Source of the DNA: Solitalea longa
GTDB taxonomy: Bacteria > Bacteroidota > Bacteroidia > Sphingobacteriales > Sphingobacteriaceae
Length of the DNA stretch: 64,000 nt
Assembly: GCF_002920915.1 (NCBI RefSeq)
Contig: NZ_PQVF01000006.1
Span: forward strand, 281,500 to 345,499
Direction: 5' to 3'
Shown: piece after piece, positions 46,201 through 54,707 of the stretch
Position numbering within the stretch: position 1 is the first letter of the stretch
How the letters are laid out: each line of letters begins with the position of its first letter
Program-made: the position numbers and the translations under genes
Notes under the pieces: generated by a model
What the model was told of the DNA's origin: nothing
Database searches by the model: none
What the model saw: the letters and a program-made list of their open reading frames with translations, nothing else

Positions 46201-46582
46201 TGAATGATCTATATTAAGATTTTTTAAAACCAGGAGCATTTTAAAAAGTATTATGTCGGGAATCCTACTAAAAAAATACTTACGCTTATTGAAGTTAGCG
46301 AATAAAAATGAAGGACTGGAGCAAGAATTAATGAATCGATTCAGGAAGAAAGTCTTTGGGAGAACAATTAAATATAAGTGCAAGCTGGTTAATATGTTCA
46401 AATTATATTTTGCTGAATAATTTAAACTTTCTTTCTGTCCTATAAGACCAAGTTAAACTTTTTAATTTAAAAGCCAGTAATTAAATATTTAAACACTTGA
46501 TGACTCTGAATACATTAATATCCACTTGTTACAACTCTGAAATTAATTATCTGACCATTTAAATTAAAAACCACTTCCACAG
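46201..46582. other. intergenic region with one short open frame
   Basis: About 380 bp. A plus-strand ATG frame at 46253-46420 would encode a basic 55-residue peptide (MSGILLKKYLRLLKLANKNE...). It has no family I know and no clear start context, so it is not called as a gene. Nothing else is recognisable. Confidence 0.4.
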
Positions 46583-47392
46583 ATGAAATTTATTGTAAAG
46601 ATCATCTTCATATTTTTTTTCTATTCAGCTTCCGCCCAAAAAAGTCTTACTATCTGTTCATGGAACTTAAAAGATTTTGGTAAATCAAAAAATGATACTG
46701 AATTAGAATACATAGCTAATACAATTAATAAGTACGATATTATTGCCATTCAGGAAGTAGTTGCTGGAGATGGTGGTGCACAAACAGTTGCACGACTAAG
46801 TGACATATTGAATAGGAAAGGTTCGAAATGGGATTATACTATTAGTGACCCAACCTCAAGTAGCGCATATAAAACCGAGCGTTACGCTTATATATGGAAA
46901 ACAAGTAGAGTCACAAAAAATGGAAATGCTTGGCTCGAAAAAAAATATCATCTGGAAATTGATCGCGAACCCTACTATGCTACTTTTAAGTATAATGGAA
47001 AAGTATTTACGTTAGTAAACTTTCATGCTATAACAAAATCCAAACAGCCGGAAAGGGAGATTAAATATTTTAAGTTTCTACCGTTAGAATATCCTGATAA
47101 AAACTTGATTTTTTGCGGTGACTTTAATGCGCCTGAATCCCATAGCGTTTTTAATCCATTAAAGTCCATGGGTTTTAAACCTATTTTTACGGGTCAAAAA
47201 ACATCTTTACGACAAAAAATCATTAACAATGATGGATTGGCATCGGAATATGATAATATCTTTTACAGAACCTCAAAGATCACCTTTGTAAGTTCCGGTG
47301 TAGTTCATTTTTATAAAAGCTTTCTAACTCTTAAAGAAGCGAAATGTATATCTGATCATATACCCATTTATTTTCAATTTGAATTAATCTAG
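46583..47392 (+). CDS. exported endonuclease/exonuclease/phosphatase family protein
   Basis: A 269-residue protein of the DNase I-like EEP superfamily. The signal peptide is MKFIVKIIFIFFFYSASAQK. Catalytic blocks are present: TICSWNLKDFG (Asn at the metal site), DIIAIQEVVAG (Glu), NFHAITK (His region), IFCGDFNAPES (Asp and Asn) and CISDHIPIYFQ (Asp-His pair). The export signal suggests a periplasmic or secreted nuclease, perhaps for DNA scavenging. It is separated by 83 bp from a second EEP gene. Confidence 0.88.
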   Translation: MKFIVKIIFIFFFYSASAQKSLTICSWNLKDFGKSKNDTELEYIANTINKYDIIAIQEVVAGDGGAQTVARLSDILNRKGSKWDYTISDPTSSSAYKTERYAYIWKTSRVTKNGNAWLEKKYHLEIDREPYYATFKYNGKVFTLVNFHAITKSKQPEREIKYFKFLPLEYPDKNLIFCGDFNAPESHSVFNPLKSMGFKPIFTGQKTSLRQKIINNDGLASEYDNIFYRTSKITFVSSGVVHFYKSFLTLKEAKCISDHIPIYFQFELI

Positions 47393-47475
47393 ATCAAGGC
47401 TTGATTGTTATTTTTTTTGCTGTTTTTGCACGTACACAGTCCTTCTAAATTTTAATCTAACAATAAACTTAATAA

Positions 47476-48174
47476 ATGAAAATTATTACCTGGAACATTA
47501 AACATGGGGGAGGGAAAAGAATTTCCAATATCCTTAATACGCTTAAACTCCATTCGGACGCTGATATCTTCGTTTTGACGGAATTTCGCAACAATGACAA
47601 CGGTTTTAAGATAAAAGCCTTGCTTAATGAATTAGGTTTCATCAATAACTTTTCGCCGGAAATAGAATCAACTAAGAATACCGTATTAATTTCAGCAAAA
47701 GAATCTTGTAAGGTTTCCTATTTTTCCGAATTGGGGGATCATGCGCAAAGGGTGATAAAAATAGAGAATGAAAAATTGGCAATTTACGGTTGTTATTTCC
47801 CTCAGCAAAATGAAAAGAAGCATGTTTTTGACTTCCTGTTAAGTCAGATTGATGCTAATAAAGATCAGAAAATCATTATTACCGGAGACATTAATACGGG
47901 CAAACACAGTATTGATGAAACAGGTAAAACGTTCTACCACGCACAATATCTTAACAAGTTTGAAGGTATTGGTTTAACCGATGCATGGCGACATATGCAC
48001 AAAGATAAAAGGGAATATTCCTGGTATAGCAATTTTAATAACGGCTTTAGGATCGATCATTTCTTTATTCACGATGAATTATTAAATAAGGTTATAGATT
48101 GTAATTACATCCATTCCTACCGTGAAGAAAAGATCAGCGATCATTCTATGATGCTTTTGGAGTTAGAATATTAG
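47476..48174 (+). CDS. cytoplasmic endonuclease/exonuclease/phosphatase family protein
   Basis: A 232-residue EEP-fold protein without a signal peptide. It starts directly at the catalytic strand MKIITWNIKHGGGKRISNIL. It then shows DIFVLTEFRNND (metal Glu), IIITGDINTGKHSID (Asp/Asn), FRIDHFFIH (Asp/His) and KISDHSMMLLELEY (Asp-His). This order is that of exonuclease III-like enzymes. It lies 215 bp upstream of hsdM, at the edge of the restriction island. Whether it belongs to the island is unclear. Repair, restriction or RNA processing are all possible. Confidence 0.85.
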   Translation: MKIITWNIKHGGGKRISNILNTLKLHSDADIFVLTEFRNNDNGFKIKALLNELGFINNFSPEIESTKNTVLISAKESCKVSYFSELGDHAQRVIKIENEKLAIYGCYFPQQNEKKHVFDFLLSQIDANKDQKIIITGDINTGKHSIDETGKTFYHAQYLNKFEGIGLTDAWRHMHKDKREYSWYSNFNNGFRIDHFFIHDELLNKVIDCNYIHSYREEKISDHSMMLLELEY

Positions 48175-48238
48175 TACAAGCAATCTGTGCCACTAATAAA
48201 TTAGGTTGTTTATTAAATTTGAGCTTGCAGAAAAATAG

Positions 48239-48316
48239 CTATTTGAGATATATTCGCAACTGGTTATTTGAAGTGGCAAAGCTCAAATAGTGGTTTTTTG
48301 CCAATGGGCAAATAAC
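48239..48316 (+). promoter_or_regulatory. nested inverted repeats upstream of hsdM
   Basis: CTATTTGAG (48239-48247) and CTCAAATAG (48282-48290) are perfect inverted copies. GTTATTTG (48263-48270) with CAAATAAC (48309-48316), and inside them GGCAAA (48275-48280) with TTTGCC (48297-48302), make a second nested stem. The two structures overlap and exclude each other, which would suit a switch or operator set controlling the restriction operon. The function is inferred. Confidence 0.4.
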
Positions 48317-48389
48317 GTTTTAAGTTATATCAAAGTATCTTTACCGACGTAAAAATTGATTATAGATCAATAGAACAAGACAAAACCTT

Positions 48390-50897
48390 ATGGCCATAAA
48401 AAAATCAGAATTATATAGCTCACTTTGGGCAAGCTGTGATGAACTAAGAGGCGGGATGGATGCCTCCCAATACAAAGATTATGTACTCACATTATTATTT
48501 GTAAAGTACATTTCAGATAAATACAAGGGCAATCCATATGCGGCCATTACCGTTCCCGAAGGGGCGAGTTTTGATGACATGGTGAACCTGATTGGTAATT
48601 CGGAGATTGGCGATAAAGTCAACAAGCAAATCCTGAACCCGATCAAGGAAGCCAATAAACTGAATGAATTCCCGGATTTTAACGACGAATCCAAACTGGG
48701 GAAAGGAAAGGATCTGGTAGATACGGTGTCTAACCTGGTGCGTATCTTCAACGATCCAAGCCTGGATTTTTCCGGCAATTCTGCCGAAGGCGACGATATC
48801 CTGGGCGATGCCTACGAATACCTGATGCGCCATTTCGCCACTGAATCGGGTAAATCTAAAGGACAATTTTATACACCGGCAGAGGTGTCGCGCGTATTGG
48901 CAAAAGTGATTGGTATCAATCAAAATAATTCCTCCCACCAAACCACGGCCTATGACCCAACCTGTGGTTCGGGCTCGCTGCTGTTGAAGGTGATGAATGA
49001 GGCCGGCAAAAATATCGACCTCTACGGGCAGGAAAAAGAAACCACCACGGCCAACCTTGCCCATATGAATATGATCCTGCACGGTGCTGAGACCGCTACC
49101 ATTATTGCAGATAATACACTATCAAGACCATTTTATAAAGAAGATAACGGCAGCCTGAAGAAATTCGATTATGTGGTAGCCAATCCGCCTTTTTCGTTAA
49201 AAAGTTGGAGCAATGGTGTACATATAGACAATGATGAATTTGGCCGTTTTGAACTGGGTGTTCCTCCTGAAAAGAATGGCGATTATGCATTTCTGCTTCA
49301 CATCTTGCAATCGCTGAAATCTACCGGAAAAGCAGCGGTGGTATTACCTCATGGGGTACTCTTTCGAGGTAATGCCGAAGGTGAGATCCGTAAAAATATT
49401 TTGAAGAAAGGCTACATCAAAGCCATTATTGGTCTACCGGCCAACCTGTTTTATGGTACGGGTATTCCGGCCTGTATTATTGTGTTGGACAAGGAAAACG
49501 CCGCACACCGTAAGGGCATTTTTATGGTGGATGCCAGCAAAGGCTTTGTAAAAGACGGTAACAAAAACCGCTTGCGCGAGCAGGACATCCGCAAGATGAC
49601 CGATGTGTTTGATGCTTTTACCGAAGTACCCAAATACAGCCGAATGGTGTCGATTACGGAAATTGCTGATTCTAAGAACGATTACAACCTCAATATCCCA
49701 CGCTATATTGATACACAGGAAACCGAAGATGTGCAGGATCTGGCTGGGCATTTATCAGGAGGCATTCCTCAGAAAGATGTGGATTCTTTACAAGCCTACT
49801 GGGATTTATTCCCTTCACTGAAAGCCGAATTGTTCACCGCTTCAAGAGACGGATATTTTGAGTTGAAAGTTCCCGCAGAACAGGTAAAAACCACCATTTT
49901 CAACCATCCGGAATTTGTACGATTTAACGAAGCAATGCACCACGAGTTTGATGCCTGGTTAGCAGAGCATCAAAAGAAATGGAATGTTTTGGACCGGGGT
50001 TTTGCTCTCAAAGAAAGCATAGACCATATTACACAATCTTTACTAAGCCATTTTGAAAACAATGCGTTGGTAAGCAAATACGCTATGTACCAACACCTGA
50101 TGGCTTATTGGAACGAAACCCTGCAGGACGATTTTTACAGCATTGCCTTAGATGGCTGGAAAGCCGGCAACGAATATACCCGGTTGGTGATCAAAGGTAA
50201 AAAAGGCAAGGATGGAAAAACCGCAGCCGATAAGGAAATAGCCGGACTGACGGGCATTGAAGGCCGAATGATTACGCCTCAATTGTTGATTGACGTCTAT
50301 TTTACCGATCTCAAAAACGAGATGAGCGAAGCCGAACAAACAGCAGAACAGGCAGCGGCAAGAATGAGTGAAATAGAAGAGGAGCAAAGTGGTGAAGAAG
50401 GCCTGTTTGCCGAACTGGAAAAAGTAAACGCCACTGAAGTAACCAAATTACTGAAACAGCAAAAAAAACCGGTCACCTCGAGCGGAGTCGAGAGGTCGAG
50501 CGGAGTCGAGAGGTCGAGCGGAGTCAAGAGTCTAAACGGACTCGAGAGGCTAAGCGAAGTCGAAGTGTTGGAAGAGTACCTAGCCCAGGCAGAGGCGGTT
50601 AAAGAAGCCAATGGCCAAATTAAAACCTTAAATACCGCTTTAGAAAAAAAAGTGCTGGCAAAATACCCAACCCTTACCGAAGCCGATATAAAAACGCTGG
50701 TGATCCAGCACAAATGGACGCCCGTACTGCAACAGGCCCTCAATAGCGAGCAGGAAAAGCAAAGCCAAAACCTCACCCAGCGTATTAAAGAACTGGCTGA
50801 CCGCTATGCGACTTCTTTACCTGAATTGACCATCAGGCTGAGCGACGCCGAAACCAAAGTAAAGTTGCACCTTGAAAAAATGGGATTGCTATGGTAA
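48390..50897 (+). CDS. hsdM: type I restriction-modification methyltransferase subunit
   Basis: An 835-residue N6-adenine methyltransferase of a type I system. The N-terminal HsdM domain (KKSELYSSLWASCDELRGGM) is followed by SAM-binding motif I (YDPTCGSGSLLLKV, near residue 188) and the catalytic motif IV NPPF (near 265). Family blocks such as GVPPEKNGDYAFLLHILQSL and VVLPHGVLFRGNAEGEIR follow. It is about 300 residues longer than the classic HsdM because of a helical C-terminal extension. In that extension, residues 697-726 are encoded by REP-like 18-bp repeats. It ends in a 7-bp overlap with hsdS, so the two are translationally linked. Confidence 0.96.
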   Translation: MAIKKSELYSSLWASCDELRGGMDASQYKDYVLTLLFVKYISDKYKGNPYAAITVPEGASFDDMVNLIGNSEIGDKVNKQILNPIKEANKLNEFPDFNDESKLGKGKDLVDTVSNLVRIFNDPSLDFSGNSAEGDDILGDAYEYLMRHFATESGKSKGQFYTPAEVSRVLAKVIGINQNNSSHQTTAYDPTCGSGSLLLKVMNEAGKNIDLYGQEKETTTANLAHMNMILHGAETATIIADNTLSRPFYKEDNGSLKKFDYVVANPPFSLKSWSNGVHIDNDEFGRFELGVPPEKNGDYAFLLHILQSLKSTGKAAVVLPHGVLFRGNAEGEIRKNILKKGYIKAIIGLPANLFYGTGIPACIIVLDKENAAHRKGIFMVDASKGFVKDGNKNRLREQDIRKMTDVFDAFTEVPKYSRMVSITEIADSKNDYNLNIPRYIDTQETEDVQDLAGHLSGGIPQKDVDSLQAYWDLFPSLKAELFTASRDGYFELKVPAEQVKTTIFNHPEFVRFNEAMHHEFDAWLAEHQKKWNVLDRGFALKESIDHITQSLLSHFENNALVSKYAMYQHLMAYWNETLQDDFYSIALDGWKAGNEYTRLVIKGKKGKDGKTAADKEIAGLTGIEGRMITPQLLIDVYFTDLKNEMSEAEQTAEQAAARMSEIEEEQSGEEGLFAELEKVNATEVTKLLKQQKKPVTSSGVERSSGVERSSGVKSLNGLERLSEVEVLEEYLAQAEAVKEANGQIKTLNTALEKKVLAKYPTLTEADIKTLVIQHKWTPVLQQALNSEQEKQSQNLTQRIKELADRYATSLPELTIRLSDAETKVKLHLEKMGLLW
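50471..50567 (+). repeat. five 18-bp tandem units (REP-like) inside hsdM
   Basis: After GGTCACC at 50471, five units of 18 bp start at 50478, 50496, 50514, 50532 and 50550. The first two are identical (TCGAGCGGAGTCGAGAGG) and the rest diverge. They encode SSGVER, SSGVER, SSGVKS, LNGLER, LSEVEV. Each unit has inverted CTCGA/TCGAG arms. The GTCACC plus nGAGC start is shared with the element at the hsdS start, so both look like one dispersed-repeat family. Confidence 0.85.
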
Positions 50898-52060
50898 AGG
50901 AAAATATTGTCACCCTGAGCATGTCGAAGGGATTTAAGCAGACGGAAATTGGGCTGATTCCGGAGGATTGGGAATTAAGGTTTATCAAGAAAGTGGCACC
51001 GTTACAAAGAGGTTTTGATTTGCCAATTACGAGAATTCAAGAAGGTCCTTTTCCTGTAGTTTTCTCTAACGGAATAAATAGATTCCACAATCGATTTATG
51101 GTTAAGGGGCCTGGAATTGTTACGGGAAGGTCGGGGACTATCGGAAAGGTTTTTTATATCGATGAAAATTTTTGGCCGCATAATACGTCGTTATTTGTAA
51201 CAGAATTTAATGACGTCAATCCGAAATTTATTTATTTTCTGTACAAGTATCTTGACTTTAATAAATTTTCTAGCGGTTCTGGAGTACCAACTCTGAATAG
51301 AAATGATGTGCATGACACAAAAATCCCCCTTCCTCCCTTACCCGAACAGCAAGCCATAGCGGAAGCCTTGAGTGATGCCGATGCCTGGATAGAAAGCCTG
51401 GAAAAACTCATCGTCAAAAAACGCCTCATCAAACAAGGCGCTATGCAGCAATTGCTCACGCCGAAGGATGGGTGGGAAGTGAAGAAGTTGGGGGAGGTAA
51501 TTAATGTTTATAGAGGCGGTTCGCCACGTCCAATTCAGGATTACCTTACTGATAAATCAGATGGATTAAACTGGATTAAAATTGGTGATACATCAGCTTC
51601 CGGTAAGTTCATTGTTTCAGCAAATGAAAAGATTATCGCTGAAGGAGAAAAGAATTCAAGGCGAGTATTTCCTGGAGATTTTCTCTTGTCAAACTCTATG
51701 AGTTTCGGACGACCATATATTTTAAAAATAGAGGGTTGTATTCACGATGGTTGGCTCGTTTTACAAAACTATCAAGCAAGTTTCGAAACAGAATTCTTAT
51801 ACTATTTATTGACTTCAAAATATATTTTGGATCAGTATAAAAGTAAAGCAGCAGGAAGCAGTGTTTTGAACTTAAATAAAGAATTAGTAAGTAGTGTTGA
51901 GCTTATAATTCCATCCCTCACCGTGCAAACCCGAATTGCTACTATTTTATCGGATATGGATGCCGAGCTGGAAGCCCTGGAAAACCAATTGGCAAAAGCC
52001 CGCCAAATTAAACAAGGCATGATGCAGGAGTTGTTGACGGGGAGAGTGAGGTTGGTGTAG
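50891..52060 (+). CDS. hsdS: type I restriction-modification specificity subunit
   Basis: A 389-residue DNA-recognition subunit with two target-recognition domains (about 20-150 and 195-330). Each is followed by a conserved coiled helix: PLPPLPEQQAIAEALSDADA then LEKLIVKKRLIKQGAMQQLL, and TVQTRIATILSDMDAELEAL then AKARQIKQGMMQELLTGRVR. Translation can start at 50891, overlapping hsdM, or at the ATG at 50921. The usual HsdS opening (KGFKQTEIGLIPEDWE) begins just after the second. The extra N-terminal residues VTLSMSKG are encoded by a REP-like element. The 3' end is duplicated 800 bp downstream. Confidence 0.95.
   Translation: MVKENIVTLSMSKGFKQTEIGLIPEDWELRFIKKVAPLQRGFDLPITRIQEGPFPVVFSNGINRFHNRFMVKGPGIVTGRSGTIGKVFYIDENFWPHNTSLFVTEFNDVNPKFIYFLYKYLDFNKFSSGSGVPTLNRNDVHDTKIPLPPLPEQQAIAEALSDADAWIESLEKLIVKKRLIKQGAMQQLLTPKDGWEVKKLGEVINVYRGGSPRPIQDYLTDKSDGLNWIKIGDTSASGKFIVSANEKIIAEGEKNSRRVFPGDFLLSNSMSFGRPYILKIEGCIHDGWLVLQNYQASFETEFLYYLLTSKYILDQYKSKAAGSSVLNLNKELVSSVELIIPSLTVQTRIATILSDMDAELEALENQLAKARQIKQGMMQELLTGRVRLV
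50909..50931 (+). repeat. REP-like element at the 5' end of hsdS
   Basis: GTCACCCTGAGC followed by ATGTCGAAGGG closely matches a dispersed palindromic repeat that I recall from many Bacteroidota genomes (from memory, not searched). CCCT and AGGG arms are inverted. It overlaps the HsdS N-terminus and supplies the alternative ATG at 50921. Confidence 0.6.
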
Positions 52061-52064
52061 GAAA
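52031..52064 (+). repeat. 34-bp direct repeat, copy A (hsdS 3' end)
   Basis: This segment covers the last 10 codons of hsdS, its stop and GAAA after it. It recurs with a single mismatch at 52846-52879. The two copies flank the DUF2441-like gene. Confidence 0.93.
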
Positions 52065-52137
52065 TATTTAGAATTTTAGCGACACTGTTTGGCGGTGTTG
52101 AGGTGTAGGTTTACAAAGTCATAATTATAATTATAGG

Positions 52138-52836
52138 ATGAATACAGCGTTATACCGTGTTGAATTTTTACCAACAGAACAAAAAATAGTTGATACTACT
52201 GAGTTTAACTATGGAAAAAATCTTGAAACGAATTATTATGATCATTTTCTCGAAGTCTATGGTAGTATCATGGATAAAATAAACATCCCTGTTGATTTTT
52301 TAGTGTCTGTGAATAATCAAATTTATACTTCAGGTGGAGATTACCTTCAAAATTTAAACGCCTGCATTAAAGGCGATTTTATTGATATTTTTAAACTTAC
52401 CCAAAATCCACAGCATCTGGGGTTCTATATTCCTTTAGATCTTCTTGATGAATTTCTCCAAAGCTTTGATGAAGAAAACCAGTTCATCTGGTTCGACAAT
52501 GGAACTATTCTTTGGGAGTATTTCTACGAGAAAGTAAGACAGGAGGAATTCAACCACTTACCCAGCCGGTATGCTTCAACATTCTTTTTTGACACCTTAG
52601 AAAATTGCAATTATTTTTTAACAAGCCATCGTGATGGTATTGGTCAAGCAAGAAATGTCGAATTACTAGAAACCGAAAAGGTATTTAAGGGGGACATGAA
52701 TATTATGGATACTATAAACAATAGTATTTCGAGGGATCAGTTGATGGAGTTAATCCGACAATATTGGAAAGGTGAAAAATCGGGTGATCCAATTATTGAA
52801 ACTGTTTTTCAAGGCAAATTTCAATTTACCAATTAA
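52138..52836 (+). CDS. DUF2441-like protein of unknown function
   Basis: A 232-residue soluble protein without membrane segments. The C-terminal part NHLPSRYASTFFFDTLENCN followed by QARNVELLETEK resembles the DUF2441 family, whose PSR.xS.FFF pattern recalls ADP-ribosyltransferase-like folds. This relation is tentative. The N-terminus (MNTALYRVEFLPTEQK) is unassigned. The gene is more AT-rich than hsdS and is bracketed by the 34-bp copies of the hsdS end, so it looks like an inserted cargo gene in the restriction operon. A toxin, an immunity protein or an anti-phage effector are possibilities, none shown. Confidence 0.7.
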   Translation: MNTALYRVEFLPTEQKIVDTTEFNYGKNLETNYYDHFLEVYGSIMDKINIPVDFLVSVNNQIYTSGGDYLQNLNACIKGDFIDIFKLTQNPQHLGFYIPLDLLDEFLQSFDEENQFIWFDNGTILWEYFYEKVRQEEFNHLPSRYASTFFFDTLENCNYFLTSHRDGIGQARNVELLETEKVFKGDMNIMDTINNSISRDQLMELIRQYWKGEKSGDPIIETVFQGKFQFTN

Positions 52837-52845
52837 CAATAGAAA

Positions 52846-52879
52846 TTGTTGTCGGGGAGAGTGAGGTTGGTGTAGGAAA
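52846..52879 (+). repeat. 34-bp direct repeat, copy B
   Basis: A near-identical copy of the hsdS terminus (one mismatch, A to T at the seventh base) lies 10 bp after the DUF2441-like stop and 22 bp before the DUF262 gene. It is no longer coding for HsdS here. Confidence 0.93.
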
Positions 52880-52900
52880 ATAAAAAAGAAACAAATACTT

Positions 52901-54703
52901 ATGAATATAATAGAATCAAAGCCAATTGGAAAAATAATATTAAACGAACATACACCCAAGCGAAGTACAAGAATCGAGCATTATCTGATACCCTATTATC
53001 AGCGCGGCTATCGGTGGGATGAAGAGAATGTAACTGCTTTGTTGGATGATATATTCAATTTTATGCAGTCAGACGAAAAGAAATATTGTCTGCAACCTAT
53101 TGTTGTTGTACCAGGAAAAGACCATAATGGAGACAATATTTGGGAAGTGATTGATGGCCAACAACGCTTAACCACTTTGTTTATCATTTTTAAATATCTG
53201 AATAAACCCAAATACCAAATCATTTTCGAAAAGCGGGACAAAAGCAATGATTTCCTTGAAAAACTATCAGAAGATCATTACAGCGACGAAAATCCTGATT
53301 TTCACTTTATGAGCAAGGCTTATAAAGAAACAAAGAAATGGTTCGAAAAAAAGACGGAAAATGATGTTGGCTTTATCGATGAATTCAATTCTAAATTGAC
53401 AAAATGGGTTGAAATTATTTGGTATCAGATAGAAGAGTTAGCTGATATAGAAGACGAAAATGAAAGAGAAAACAGGAAGATAGATATTTTTAATCGCCTG
53501 AATATTGGCAAGATTCCATTGACAGATGCGGAATTGATCCGTGCTTTGTTGTTATCAAAAATTAAACACGGACTTAGCGATCGGGAAGCGATCTTGCGTC
53601 AGTCGGAAATGTCTGCCGAATGGCATAGAATGGAACAGGAGCTGAGAAATGAGGAATTCTGGTACTTTTTAAATAACAGTCCTCTCGAAGAAACTTCCTC
53701 TACTATTGAATTTATCTTCAAATTAATTGCAAGCAATTCAGACAAACGTTATTCTACTTACTTATGGTTCGAAAAGGAAATTAAAGCAACTGATCCTTCA
53801 GTGGAAAAAATCAAAGCCGAAAACCTTTGGAAAACTACAAAAGAATATTTCGGTAAACTCAAATACTGGTTTAAAGATGATACATTATATCATCATTTGG
53901 GATTCAAATTCATTTTTGAAAAAAAACCATTGGAAACTGTTAAGTCGTGTATAGACAATGCCAATGTTAATAAATCTGCATTTAAAAAGTGGGCGATTGA
54001 GGAGGTGAAGGAAAAGATCAGAGGAATTAATCTGGATGATATCAATTACGAAAAACATACACACGAACTCAAACAAGTTTTCCTGTTGCATAATATCCTG
54101 TCGGTTATGAATGCAGAACAAAACGGATCAAACCGTTTTTCTTTTGAGCAATATAAAAAAGTTGAATTAGATGGTGGTTGGAGCATTGAGCATATACACG
54201 CCCAGCAAACTAAAGAAATGAAAGAAGAAAAAGCCATACGCAAATGGCTGGATGAAACTTATAAATCTATTAAGGATATAAAGGAAACTGATTTTGAGGC
54301 TGACGCTTTAGCTAATGAATTTGAGAATTCAGTTGAAGTTTTAGCTAATGAAGTAAATGAAATGAGACAATCCCAAAGCATTGATTTTAATGCGTTCAAT
54401 GAACTAAAACTTCGTGTAATTGAAAAGTTTGACTCAAAGTCTATTCACATTTTAGACAATTTGGCTTTGCTTTCTTTCAAACAAAATTCGTCATTGAATA
54501 ATGCCATTTTTGCCGTAAAGAGGCGTAAGATTATTGGTTTTGATAAGGAACAGCAATTTATCCCTCCAGCCACTAAAAATGTTTTTCTAAAATATTATAG
54601 TGATAATGATTTGCAGCCATTTTTTTGGAGTAAGGCAGATAAAGAGAATTATGTGAATGATATAAAGAAAAAGCTTCATCCATACTTAACCCCTACAACA
54701 TAA
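52901..54703 (+). CDS. DUF262 / HNH-like nuclease protein (GmrSD type)
   Basis: A 600-residue protein of the DUF262 group, as in the type IV restriction enzyme GmrSD and SspE. The DUF262 domain (about 20-260) shows IPYYQRGYRWDE near 30-41 and the conserved VIDGQQRLTTLF near 83-94, a ParB-like nucleotide-binding site. The C-terminal region contains WSIEHIHAQ near residue 428, matching the DUF1524 HNH-type nuclease histidines. It may cleave modified phage DNA in an NTP-dependent way. It starts 22 bp after the repeat B scar and is followed after 4 bp by a second DUF262 gene, suggesting that the two work together. Confidence 0.88.
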   Translation: MNIIESKPIGKIILNEHTPKRSTRIEHYLIPYYQRGYRWDEENVTALLDDIFNFMQSDEKKYCLQPIVVVPGKDHNGDNIWEVIDGQQRLTTLFIIFKYLNKPKYQIIFEKRDKSNDFLEKLSEDHYSDENPDFHFMSKAYKETKKWFEKKTENDVGFIDEFNSKLTKWVEIIWYQIEELADIEDENERENRKIDIFNRLNIGKIPLTDAELIRALLLSKIKHGLSDREAILRQSEMSAEWHRMEQELRNEEFWYFLNNSPLEETSSTIEFIFKLIASNSDKRYSTYLWFEKEIKATDPSVEKIKAENLWKTTKEYFGKLKYWFKDDTLYHHLGFKFIFEKKPLETVKSCIDNANVNKSAFKKWAIEEVKEKIRGINLDDINYEKHTHELKQVFLLHNILSVMNAEQNGSNRFSFEQYKKVELDGGWSIEHIHAQQTKEMKEEKAIRKWLDETYKSIKDIKETDFEADALANEFENSVEVLANEVNEMRQSQSIDFNAFNELKLRVIEKFDSKSIHILDNLALLSFKQNSSLNNAIFAVKRRKIIGFDKEQQFIPPATKNVFLKYYSDNDLQPFFWSKADKENYVNDIKKKLHPYLTPTT

Positions 54704-54707
54704 TACT

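Noticed and set aside
46253..46420. 55-codon basic open frame between two genes
   Set aside because: It has no homology I recognise, no start context and no conserved neighbour; kept only as a note in the intergenic entry.
48513..49082. 189-codon open frame antisense to hsdM
   Set aside because: It lies fully inside hsdM on the other strand, has no recognisable domain, and hsdM itself has all its motifs here.
50478..50567. CRISPR array
   Set aside because: The 18-bp units are contiguous with no spacers and are read as codons of hsdM.
50297..50776. 159-codon open frame antisense to the hsdM C-terminal part
   Set aside because: The Ser/Leu-rich sequence is the reverse reading of the REP-like array and the helical region.
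52065..52879. Insertion sequence between the 34-bp repeats
   Set aside because: The segment has no transposase and no terminal inverted repeats; the repeats are copies of the hsdS end and not IS ends.
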